Below, piece by piece: positions 34,980 to 44,400 of a stretch of DNA of 64,000 nt. Each line of letters opens with the position of its first letter. Positions within the stretch are counted from its first letter, which is position 1. Position numbers and translations under genes: made by a program. This DNA comes from Bacillus licheniformis DSM 13 = ATCC 14580 (GTDB taxonomy: Bacteria; Bacillota; Bacilli; Bacillales; Bacillaceae): NCBI RefSeq assembly GCF_000011645.1, contig NC_006270.3, forward strand, positions 3,184,501-3,248,500. The letters are read 5' to 3'. The notes below the pieces were generated by a model that ran no database searches, had not been told where the DNA came from, and worked only from the letters and a program-made list of their open reading frames with translations.

Positions 34980-36443
34980 ATGAAAAAACTGGTGCTGCTC
35001 ATGCTTGTTTTGCTGCTCGTGTATCCGCATGTATCGAAAGCGGGAGGATTTAAAGGAGGAGGCGGCAATCCGGGCTACTGGTTCGCGGGAGACCCTGTAG
35101 AACATCCCGATCCCGCAAAACCGCCGATTGTATTCGTCCATGGATTAAACGGCTCTTCAAGCGCTTGGTTTGACGAAAACGACATGGCGGAACAGGCCTG
35201 GAAAAACGGGTATGACGCGGCTTTTATCGATCTCCACCCCGATAAAGACATGCAGGACAACGGAGCGATGCTGGCCGCCAAACTGCGCGAAATCTACCAG
35301 TATTTCGGCCGCAAGGTGATTCTCGTTTCCTACAGCAAAGGCGGAATTGACAGTCAGTCGGCTCTTATTCATCACAACGCATACCATTATGTCGAGCGGG
35401 TGATTACACTCGGAACCCCCCATCACGGCTCACAGCTGGCAGACCTTGCCTACAGCAACTGGGCAGGATGGCTAGCCGATATTTTAGGCCAGAAAAATGA
35501 CGCCGTTTATTCACTCCAGACAGGGTTTATGAAATCGTTCCGCGACCAGACCGACAATCATCCCAATCGATTGAAAACCAAATATTTTACCCTGGCAGGC
35601 AATAAAATCGGCGGGTTCGGCAGCGCTTTATTTTTCGGGGGCGTCTATTTAAACATGTTTGGCGAAAATGACGGAGCCGTCACTGAAAAAAATGCGAGAC
35701 TCCCTTACGCCACAAACCTGGATACAGGGAAGTGGGATCACTTCTCAATTATTAAAGGAAACCTCACGTTTCCTGTATTCATGCCTTTACTGACGATTCA
35801 GGCAAATGCAAATGAAACTGCGGCCACCAAAGAAAACTTATCGTACCCTTTCATCAGAGGGGGGGAAAATCATGGATTGAGAGAAGAGGAGTTTGCCGTT
35901 GAAAAAGGCGTCAAGGAGATAACCGTTCACTGGCTGAGCAATCATTCCTCGGGAAATATCAAATTGACAGATCCACGCGGCAAGCCGTTCAAAGATTTTT
36001 CAATCGCAAAGACGGCGGATGTTTTTGAAGGGGGGTTCGTCCATTCCGCTGCCATCAAAAATCCCGCGGCAGGCACTTGGAAGATCGCATCATCCGTCAA
36101 ACAAAAAGAGGCGTTTTTGTTCATTGTGACTTTCGATTCTCCTCTAAACCAGCAAATCAAAAACGCAGTCACCAGAGAATCGTCAAACCTTGCGAATGTT
36201 AAGGCGTCCGTCCGCTCGATCCGCTACGAAAACGGAAAACAAGCCGAGAAAAAGTCGCTGAAACCTGCTTCTATCAATGCGCTGCAAAACAGCCTGTCAT
36301 TCAAAAAAGCCGGCATGTACTCGGTGACGATAGACCTTTCAGGAAAAACGGCAGACAACTCGCCGTTTAACAGGACGATCATCCGCTCTATTTATGTAAA
36401 TGACAAAGGGGAAAAGTTTGAAAACAGCCCTTTGTCCGATTAA
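34980..36443 (+). CDS. Secreted two-domain lipase/esterase
   Basis: A 487-residue exported enzyme. The start follows GAGGTGAAC. A signal peptide (about residues 1-22, cleavage after VSKA) precedes a lipase domain: oxyanion segment VFVHGLNGSSSAW, nucleophile in SYSKGGIDS, TLGTPHHGS, acid region GENDGAV and His in WDHFSI. From about residue 290 there is a second region rich in beta strands with no motif I recognise, perhaps a PPC-like or Ig-like accessory domain. The small LipA of B. subtilis lacks it. Its stop overlaps that of yueE. Confidence 0.87.
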   Translation: MKKLVLLMLVLLLVYPHVSKAGGFKGGGGNPGYWFAGDPVEHPDPAKPPIVFVHGLNGSSSAWFDENDMAEQAWKNGYDAAFIDLHPDKDMQDNGAMLAAKLREIYQYFGRKVILVSYSKGGIDSQSALIHHNAYHYVERVITLGTPHHGSQLADLAYSNWAGWLADILGQKNDAVYSLQTGFMKSFRDQTDNHPNRLKTKYFTLAGNKIGGFGSALFFGGVYLNMFGENDGAVTEKNARLPYATNLDTGKWDHFSIIKGNLTFPVFMPLLTIQANANETAATKENLSYPFIRGGENHGLREEEFAVEKGVKEITVHWLSNHSSGNIKLTDPRGKPFKDFSIAKTADVFEGGFVHSAAIKNPAAGTWKIASSVKQKEAFLFIVTFDSPLNQQIKNAVTRESSNLANVKASVRSIRYENGKQAEKKSLKPASINALQNSLSFKKAGMYSVTIDLSGKTADNSPFNRTIIRSIYVNDKGEKFENSPLSD

Positions 36444-36970
36444 ACCGTTCTTTTCATGGGAGATAAGGATTCATCGACCATGCGGTCAAGCTTCCGGATT
36501 TTTTCAAGCGCCAGCTTATGATCGATTTTGCGGTAATGGTGGTTTCCGCCCGGCTCTTCGTCCAGCTCATCCGCTTTTTTGACGATTTGCTGCAGCTTGT
36601 TTTTATCAAGGTCCCCTTCTGGCAAATAGGAATCCGTATGAAGCAGAATCGCCAAAGCAATCTCTTTGGCCGCTTTCCGATCTTCGCCGAGGCGGATGAG
36701 AAGCTTGTGGGCGCGCTCGGCTCCCTTTATTGCGTGAATGTCGTTTTGCTTGTATTTTTCATAATCCCATTCTCCGTCGGTGTACCATTCATAATGGCCG
36801 ATATCGTGCAGCAATGCCGCTTTTGTCGCGATATCGGGATCTACTCCAGCTCGCACCGCCAGGCGGTATGAGTGATAGGCGCAGGCTACAGCATGAGCTA
36901 CACCGGAACGAGTTAAATATTTTTGTGCGATTGGATGGGTGAATACATCCATTAAAGTTACGTTTCTCAT
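36440..36970 (-). CDS. yueE: YueE, HD-domain metal-dependent phosphohydrolase
   Basis: A 176-residue protein (B. subtilis YueE 173). The HD motif is LLHDIGHYEW, with an upstream His in VAHAVACAYHSYRL and a downstream Asp region. HD-domain proteins hydrolyse phosphate esters, often of nucleotides; the substrate is unknown. Its 3' end overlaps the lipase stop in TTAA with no terminator between them, so antisense overlap of the transcripts is expected. Confidence 0.85.
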   Translation of the reverse strand: MRNVTLMDVFTHPIAQKYLTRSGVAHAVACAYHSYRLAVRAGVDPDIATKAALLHDIGHYEWYTDGEWDYEKYKQNDIHAIKGAERAHKLLIRLGEDRKAAKEIALAILLHTDSYLPEGDLDKNKLQQIVKKADELDEEPGGNHHYRKIDHKLALEKIRKLDRMVDESLSPMKRTV

Positions 36971-37060
36971 GTAAACCCCTCCTTTATATATTTTTAGAAT
37001 CCTAACATATTTTCATGCAAATCTCAATTGATCTGGCACATCATATTCAAAATTGATAAA

Positions 37061-37103
37061 TAAAAAACAAGCACAATCGATTCGATGTGCTTGTTTTTTT
37101 ATT
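37061..37103 (-). terminator. Terminator of yueD
   Basis: AAACAAGCACA and TGTGCTTGTTTTTT form the stem; T runs exist on both strands. Confidence 0.85.
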
Positions 37104-37105
37104 TT

Positions 37106-37837
37106 TTACAAAAACTCTTTAATATCATACACTCTGCCGTTTTCAAAGTCGGTCTCAAGCAGGTCGAGCAGAATGCCGGCCACATAAGAGGTGCTTCTCA
37201 GCTTTCCTTCTGTTTGATAGGTTTTGAATCGTTCAATTTCATGAAAATCTTTTTTCGATGATGAACGGATAACCTCTTGCATGCCGGTATCCATGATCCC
37301 GGGGGAGAAAGAAATCATCTTCACCGGATCAGACTCATCTTCCTGTTCAAAGCCGAATGTTTTCGTGAACATATCGAGCCCCGCTTTTGAGCTGCAGTAG
37401 GCACTCCATCCTTTATAAGGGTTTTTGGCCGCGCCTGATGATATATTGACAATCGATTTTTTGCCTTTATATGGCTTGAGCCATTTGGTAAACAGCTGGC
37501 TGAGCATCACCGGCGCTAACAAATTCAAGTCATAATGCAGCCTCAGTTCTTCCGGTTCAGCTTCGCCGGCGCGCTTGATCGGCGTCACCATTCCCGCATT
37601 ATTGATCAAGGTGATCGAAGCAAAATCATGGGCTTGGACAGAATCTGAGAATTGCCGAAACCACTTTTCTGTTTCGGCGAGCTGCGCCAGATCGGCCTCA
37701 TGCTGGATCAGCCTGTCATGACTGATATCAGACTTGGTCCTTGAAACAGCATGAACAATATGGCCTTTTTGCAAAAGCCCTTCGGCCATCGCGGCGCCAA
37801 GCCCTTTTGACGCTCCGGTAACAATGGATAAATGCAT
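37106..37837 (-). CDS. yueD: YueD, short-chain dehydrogenase (benzil/sepiapterin reductase type)
   Basis: A 243-residue SDR (same length as B. subtilis YueD). The start at 37837 follows AAGGAGGG. The cofactor motif is TGASKGLGAA and the basic residue after beta-2 (SRTKSD) suggests NADPH. The catalytic Ser is in VNISSGAAKN, with YCSSK giving Tyr and Lys. Related YueD enzymes reduce benzil to (S)-benzoin; the natural substrate is unknown. It lies downstream of yueC, at the end of the type VII secretion cluster. Confidence 0.88.
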   Translation of the reverse strand: MHLSIVTGASKGLGAAMAEGLLQKGHIVHAVSRTKSDISHDRLIQHEADLAQLAETEKWFRQFSDSVQAHDFASITLINNAGMVTPIKRAGEAEPEELRLHYDLNLLAPVMLSQLFTKWLKPYKGKKSIVNISSGAAKNPYKGWSAYCSSKAGLDMFTKTFGFEQEDESDPVKMISFSPGIMDTGMQEVIRSSSKKDFHEIERFKTYQTEGKLRSTSYVAGILLDLLETDFENGRVYDIKEFL

Positions 37838-37983
37838 ACGGCGTCCCTCCTTATCCATTATTGTACTGATTCATCAGCCCGCTTCTCAAGTGCTGCGGTT
37901 TTCTGCGCTAAGAACAGCCAACCAAAAGACAGCCGCACCGACAGCACCTTACAGAACCTCGGACTTTTCATTGCTGAGCGCTC

Positions 37984-38472
37984 TTATTTTTTCTGCTGCC
38001 CGCTGACTTTCGGAATCAAAAAGAACAGACCGGCGATGCAAAGAAGGATCAGCAGACCGTATAGAATGGGCAGGAAGATGGATTGCCGGTTTTCCGCAGA
38101 GTCATCTTCCCTTCCCGATAAGGACGGATTTGCCGAGAATGACAGGTCAAGCTGCTTTAGCTTTGAAGCCACGGAATTGCTTTCATTCGTGAAGCTTCCG
38201 GACAGGCTTTTCAGCTTTTCGATAGCATCTTCTTTTTTCGAATCTGTAAATGAGAATTCCTTCAGTTCTTCTGGAATTGATATTTCCTCTTTGTATTCCG
38301 CCTCTTCTTCCTGAAGGTAGTCCGTCTCGATTTTAATATCCTGCTTTTCGTACTCGTTTGGCTTTACATCGACTTTATCGGTTTCCTCCGCCTTCGCGAT
38401 CGGAGTGAAAAGAAAGAAGGAGAGCATGACTGCCATGATCCCCTTCTTTCCCCATTTCGCATTACGCATCAT
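37984..38472 (-). CDS. yueC: YueC, EssA-like type VII secretion component
   Basis: A 162-residue protein (B. subtilis YueC about 149). The start at 38472 overlaps the yueB stop by 11 bases, implying coupling. A signal-like segment (MAVMLSFFLFTPIAKA) precedes a highly charged Glu/Lys-rich extracellular part, then one C-terminal helix (ILYGLLILLCIAGLFFLI). It corresponds to EssA, an accessory membrane protein of the Yuk/Ess system. Confidence 0.85.
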   Translation of the reverse strand: MMRNAKWGKKGIMAVMLSFFLFTPIAKAEETDKVDVKPNEYEKQDIKIETDYLQEEEAEYKEEISIPEELKEFSFTDSKKEDAIEKLKSLSGSFTNESNSVASKLKQLDLSFSANPSLSGREDDSAENRQSIFLPILYGLLILLCIAGLFFLIPKVSGQQKK

Positions 38473-41400
38473 GGTCAGTCTCGCTTTCTTCTGTTCTTGA
38501 TTTTGCAAAATCGACAATAAAAGGAACAGCAATTGCGATGATCGTGATTAAAATTAATGCTCCGATTCCGAGTGCAAACTGGCTTCCAGTTCCGTACTGA
38601 ATCGACATATATACGGTTGATACCGGATTGTTAAAGCTGAAGTTCGGCATCGCCAGGTCAAGCAGCGGCGCTACATAGAACAGCACCATGGCGGCTGTCG
38701 CGATTCCGCCTGCGATCGATCCCAGCATAAACGCCGTCCGGATAATGGCTGAACTTGCGACAAGCAGCAAGATCGTAAAGACCGACCACATGACGGCCTG
38801 ATCGTCTGCGAGTGAGTAAATGTTCAAACCGAACAGGCTGATCATCAGTCCGACAATGATATTCAAAATGCCGAACAGCGCGCCCCTGACTAAGAGCGGA
38901 GCATTTTGATAATGGTGGCTGAAATATCCGATCAGCAAGCTGGAAAGCATCACAATCACGAGAATGACGACCGGCGGTACGTTTTGCGCTTTTGACTCTG
39001 GAACATCCCCGCTGATTTTCACCGGACTTGCCAGATGATCGTATACATATCCGTCGTTTCCTCCGAACGCATTTCCGAGAATGCCGTATACGTCTCCGCG
39101 GATAAGCTTTGTCGTCGCGACATTTTGACCCCAGTTTGAATTCAGGGTATCCGCTTTTTTCTGAACATCGTTTACACTTTCCTGAATATTGCTCGTGTAC
39201 TCGATGACGCCTGATTGCGTTTCCGACAAGGAACCGAGCATGTTGGACAGCTGCAAAATGTCATTTCCAAGCGTATCCTGCATGCTGATGACCATCGTTC
39301 CATCTGTCGCATCTCCCTGCATGACTGCTGTTCCGGCGCCTTCCGGATTGCGCAGCTGTTCAGATACGGCATTTGCTCTGTCTGAAATCGTGCTGAGCTC
39401 ATTCAGCACGTCAGTCTGCTTCTCATTAATGAAATCGCCGTAGCTTTTGACGAAATCGGTCATGTCTTTTGTATAATTTTCAATATCTTCATTTGTAGAC
39501 AGCATGTTGTTTTTTAAATTGCTCCATTTTTCCGCTTCGGTTTCACCGATTTTAAGGACGGTATTCACGCTGTCTTTTTTCGCGGAGATGACATTGTTCT
39601 TAATTGTATAATCTACTGATCCGTATAGCGTTGTTTCATAGTTTGAAAGTAACTTATAGTATTTAAGTAACTGGTCTACATCTCTCGTACGAATCGTTGA
39701 CTCAAAAGCCTTGCTTAACGTTTCTCTTCGATCACTATCTTTCGGAAGATACTCTAATATGCCATTTTCAATTTTTTTAATACTATCATAGATTACATCA
39801 AAATTTTTATTGAGATTCTCAATATCCACCTTCAAATCTTTGATTTCATGCTTTAAATCCTTAATGTTTTCTTTCAGACTACTAATTTTCTTATTTAAGT
39901 TTTCAATCTGTTTTTCCAGCTCTTCGTTATGAGTGTCCTGTTTAGCACGAAGATCTTCTTCCAATTTTTCAAGCCTTGCTGCGGCTTCGTTCAATTGTTC
40001 TTTTAACTTAGCATTCTCATCTTCCGGTTGTTCGTTTCCAGGTTTCAGCTGTTGATCATCTTCACCCGTCCCTTGATCATTTATCTCATCTGAAGGAGTT
40101 GCCGCGTCGCCTTGCTGACCGTTTTCCCCGGTTCCAGGGGAAGGTTCTTGTCCTTGATTCGGGTCTCCGGCAGATGGTTCTTTATCTCCTGAATTGTCGC
40201 CTTCATTCCCTGAGGAATCCTTTAGCCCGTCCGATAATTCTTTAAGATCAGCCGCAATGCTCTTCAATTCATCTTGCTGTTCTTGAAGATCAATTTTTAG
40301 ATCTTTTGGTTCTTCTTCATCACCTTTATCCTGATCTTCTTTATCTTCATTACCTGGGTTATCATTTGAATCATCTTCTGAGCCTTTAGCCAGTTCTGAC
40401 CGCATTGAAATTAAATCAGGTTGAAGCCCTCTGAGTCTCTCTAGTTTCGTTTGATCCTGATAATCATCGATCAACTGTTTCTGAATACTTTCAATCCCAA
40501 TCGCCTGTAAAGGCACCTGATTTTCCCGCATCGTTTGCAGGTTTTGAAAAGAGTTCGCAGTCAGGCTGAATTGATTTTGCAAGCCGTTGAACGAAGCGGC
40601 CATGCCGCTCATTTGTTCATTGAAACGGCTTGTTGCGCTGGACTGCTTTTCCTTAATCACCGTAAGTCCGTCTTGAATCTGGCCTTCGCTGTCCGCTTGT
40701 GCAGCCATCAGCAGCTCCGACTGCTTCTCTTGATATTGTTTGTATTGATTGACGTTGTCGACGAAGCTGTCCAATTGTTTTTTGGATTCTTCGACGCTTG
40801 CGTTGCGTTCTTTTGATGTGCCTTCTGTTTCATTGATCGATTCTTTCAGTCTGTCGATCATCTCTTTTTGTCTTTCTACTTCGCCAGCTAAATTGTTGGA
40901 GCTCGGCTTGTAAAAATTGTACATCGCGTTTTGGAACTCCGACTCTTTGTTTACGATGCTGTCAAACTCTTTTCTGACCTTTTTGACTCCCTGTTTGACA
41001 AAGCGCCAGTACAGGGAAGACATTTTCTTGCTCACCGTTTTTTGCGCGTCCTGAAGCTCGCGCTGGACTTTTTCCTTGTTGACGGCGTCGAGCTGGTCCT
41101 GAATTTTGAATTCCAGCTCCGCTTTTTGCGGACGCTCATGGTTGTAGCTTAAAATGTTTTGCGAAAAGTCCGACGGAATGTAGACAATCGCATCGTATTG
41201 CTTCTCCGCAAGTCCGCTTTCTGCTGCGCTCCGGTTGACGACCGTCCATTTATAATCCGGACGGTCAACCAGGGAAGCCGAGATTTCGTTTCCCAGCAGC
41301 GCATCTTGATCAACGGTTCCGTCATCTTTCAAAACGCCGGTATCCTCATTGACAACGGCGATTTCCCTTGTCGCGTTCGATACCTTTTTCGTCGGGTTCT

Positions 41401-41491
41401 CACCGATGAAATGAAAAAACAGGACGGGCAGCAAGATGATCGTGACGATGGCGCTGATAATTTTCAGCGTGCTTTTTTGTTGTTCCGTCAT
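38462..41491 (-). CDS. yueB: YueB, EsaA-like type VII secretion membrane protein and phage SPP1 receptor homologue
   Basis: A 1009-residue protein. ATG 41491 overlaps the yukBA stop as ATGA, with AAGGAAGA upstream. One N-terminal helix precedes a long extracellular stalk with coiled coils; about six helices lie at the C-terminus (from about residue 840). The middle (about residues 360-510) has a very acidic Asp/Glu/Gly/Pro-rich stretch followed by a Lys/Glu coiled coil. In B. subtilis YueB is the receptor for phage SPP1 and is needed for YukE export. The central segment looks AT-richer and diverged. Confidence 0.9.
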   Translation of the reverse strand: MTEQQKSTLKIISAIVTIILLPVLFFHFIGENPTKKVSNATREIAVVNEDTGVLKDDGTVDQDALLGNEISASLVDRPDYKWTVVNRSAAESGLAEKQYDAIVYIPSDFSQNILSYNHERPQKAELEFKIQDQLDAVNKEKVQRELQDAQKTVSKKMSSLYWRFVKQGVKKVRKEFDSIVNKESEFQNAMYNFYKPSSNNLAGEVERQKEMIDRLKESINETEGTSKERNASVEESKKQLDSFVDNVNQYKQYQEKQSELLMAAQADSEGQIQDGLTVIKEKQSSATSRFNEQMSGMAASFNGLQNQFSLTANSFQNLQTMRENQVPLQAIGIESIQKQLIDDYQDQTKLERLRGLQPDLISMRSELAKGSEDDSNDNPGNEDKEDQDKGDEEEPKDLKIDLQEQQDELKSIAADLKELSDGLKDSSGNEGDNSGDKEPSAGDPNQGQEPSPGTGENGQQGDAATPSDEINDQGTGEDDQQLKPGNEQPEDENAKLKEQLNEAAARLEKLEEDLRAKQDTHNEELEKQIENLNKKISSLKENIKDLKHEIKDLKVDIENLNKNFDVIYDSIKKIENGILEYLPKDSDRRETLSKAFESTIRTRDVDQLLKYYKLLSNYETTLYGSVDYTIKNNVISAKKDSVNTVLKIGETEAEKWSNLKNNMLSTNEDIENYTKDMTDFVKSYGDFINEKQTDVLNELSTISDRANAVSEQLRNPEGAGTAVMQGDATDGTMVISMQDTLGNDILQLSNMLGSLSETQSGVIEYTSNIQESVNDVQKKADTLNSNWGQNVATTKLIRGDVYGILGNAFGGNDGYVYDHLASPVKISGDVPESKAQNVPPVVILVIVMLSSLLIGYFSHHYQNAPLLVRGALFGILNIIVGLMISLFGLNIYSLADDQAVMWSVFTILLLVASSAIIRTAFMLGSIAGGIATAAMVLFYVAPLLDLAMPNFSFNNPVSTVYMSIQYGTGSQFALGIGALILITIIAIAVPFIVDFAKSRTEESETDHDA

Positions 41492-44400
41492 TTCGCTTTC
41501 TTCCTTTCTACAGCACATAAAGGAATTTGAATTTTCCTCTCTTTGCCGTTTTCAACGATATAGCCAAAGCCCGGCAGAATTTCCGGCTCCTGGCGTTCAT
41601 ATGGGAGCTGAATCAAGTTCTGCTCGGATTTTTTCATCAATAGCATCGCGTGTCTGACCTGCTTGACTTCGCTTGTCAGCGAATCATAGCCTTTTGTGAA
41701 CTCGCTGTGATTTCCGGCAGGTATAAAGTGGAAACCTAAATGGGCGTAAGATTTCATGAACATCGCCATTTTGTCCTGAATCGATGCGTCGATCGTCTGC
41801 TGGAACCGTGAAATTCCGTCGACAATAAAGACCATCGGTGAGAAATCAAGGTTGGCGATTTCTCCTTGTTTAACGGCTTCCAAATACATCGCTTCCCTTG
41901 TCCGGCAAATTTCTTCCGTCTCAGCGAGCCAGAGCAGAATGTCGTCTTTTGTTTCTAGATAGCTGATTTGATCCTCTGTCGCATATTGAGAAAGCCCTCT
42001 GTCTATCGAATCAAACACGGCGATTTTTTTCGTGTCATGGTCAAGCAGGTGCTCGAGCATGATCTTGATGACGTTTGTTTTTCCGCGCTGCGTCTGACCC
42101 ATAATGAGGCAGTGCTTATTTTTCTCAAGATTAAAGTATACGGGTTCGACAGTTTCTTCATCGAGTCCCATTGGAATAAGGCCTCTTTCAGGCTGAAGCG
42201 GATAATCTCTCACAAACTGTGTGACGGAAAGCTCGAGCGGCAGCATCGGCACAGGCGCCGGCTTTCTCATGCCTTCCGAGCGTTCTGCGATCGCCTGAAT
42301 GTCGGCTTTGATCCCTTCAAACAGCTCGATATCGTTGTCCGCTTCCACAGGCATAAACATTTGTGCGAAGTATTGGTTTTCTTTATTGATAATAACGCGT
42401 CCAGGGATCGGTTCAAGGCTGAATTCCGGCCTTCCGATAATCGAATATGCTTCAGACTGATCCATCAGATAGTGGACAACCCTCGTTTTCAGGTTGTTCA
42501 AGAGCGACTGTCTGATTGCATTGACCCTTGTCGCGGTCAGGATTAAATAAATTCCAAGCGACTGGCCGTCTCGTGAAAACTGGATAAATTCGCTTTCGAG
42601 TTCATGCATTTCGTCTTTAATGATGTCAAAGTTGTCGACCGTTATGAAAATAAACGGCAGCTTTTCCTCATTCAGCGCATTGTACATCTTGATATGGCTG
42701 ATTTCTTTTGCACGGAAGAGATTTTTCCTGTGCTCGATTTCCGCCTTGATCCGGACCATAAATTTCTCGATTTTTCTCGTTTGGTCCATCAGGAAATAAT
42801 CCGCGGTGTGCGGAAGCCTTGCAAGCGGAAGCAGCGTTCCGTTGCCAAAGTCGAAAATGTAGTAATGCAATTCTTCCGGCGTATACTGTTCGGCAAAGCT
42901 CATCATGAACGTCGTGGCTGTCAGGGATTTTCCGTAGCCTGACGAGCCGACGATGCCGATATTGCCGTCTTCCATCATGCGGTAGCTGATCGGCTCCTGG
43001 CTTTGCTTTTCAGGTTCATCGATATAGGCAAAGTTAAAGGCATCGGCTTCCTCCGACGGATAGCGCGTTTTCGGTATGCGTTCTTCAAGCGGCGGCAGCC
43101 AAGGGCTCGGGAGCTTCTCGATTCCCATCTCCGCTTGAATCCGTTCAATTTGTTCGACGACTGCCGAAATTTCCGTCACAGCCTCTTTTTTCGCAGCGCG
43201 ATCAGCATCAACATCTGATAAAGGAATTAATCCGGTATCTGTGACGATCGCCACTTCATCCTCTGTGCCGTAGCCGTCCTCCATGTAAGGGGCTCCGCTC
43301 CATGCAGACTGGAACAGTTCATACACCTCGTTGTTGCCGACTTGCAAATAGCCGCGGCCCGTTACCGTGATGGTAGCCGCATCCCCGTTTTTGAGGATCT
43401 CTTTACTGTCATTCGCATCCTGCACCTTCAAGGCGACCTTGAATCTGGAGTTGCTCCAAATCTGGTCATCGATGATGCCGCCCGGTTTTTGCGTCGCCAA
43501 GATTAAGTGCACCCCGAGGCTTCGCCCGATCCTTGCCGCACTGACAAGCTCGCGGATAAATTCCGGTTCTTCGCTTTTCAGCTCGGCAAATTCGTCTGAA
43601 ATTAAGAAAAGGTGCGGCATCGCCGTTTTCGCTTTTTTCTGTTTGTAAAGCTTTGTATAGTCGTTGATATGGTTCACTTTGTACTGATCAAAGAGCCGCT
43701 GCCTTTTCTTCAGCTCGCTCTTAATGGACGCAAGCGCCCGGTTGCTGAAGTTCTTGCTGCCTTCAATGTTAGTAATCGTTCCGAGCAAATGCGGAATGTT
43801 CCGGAACGGCTGCGCCATTCCGCCCCCTTTGTAGTCGATTAGCAAAAATGCGACTTCATGCGGGTGAAAGTGAACTGCCAAAGACAAAATATAAGTCTGC
43901 AAAAATTCACTTTTACCCGAACCGGTCGTTCCGGCAAGCAGCCCGTGGGGGCCGTGCGCCTTTTCGTGAAGGTTTAAATAAACAATGTCGTCTTTTCCTT
44001 TATAGCCGATCGGCACGGCCAAAGATTTGGCCGATTCGCTTGTCATCCATTTTTGTTCGATGCCGATGTCATCGACTTCCTTCACTTGGAACAGTTCGAG
44101 AAACGATACGGTATCAGGAATCGAATTCGTCATGCCCGTCTGGTGGTCAAGCGTTCTCAGCGTCCGGGAAAACTGTTCGTTGTCTTCCCTGTTGTGGTGA
44201 TCCAGCTGAAACGGGATCTGGACGGCTTTCTTTTGCTTGATCAGAATGTCGCCTTCCTGTTCAGTAATATAACGAACAAGGGTATGAATGTTTTCGGACA
44301 GGCTTTCTTTTGTCTCTGCCGCCACGATTGTCGACACTCCGAGGTGTTTCTGCTTGCCTTCCAAATATTCTAAAATGACGTGTTCTGCGATGAGCTGCTG

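Noticed and set aside
41968..42546. Plus-strand frame of 192 codons inside yukBA
   Set aside because: Antisense to the conserved ATPase domains, with no start signal.
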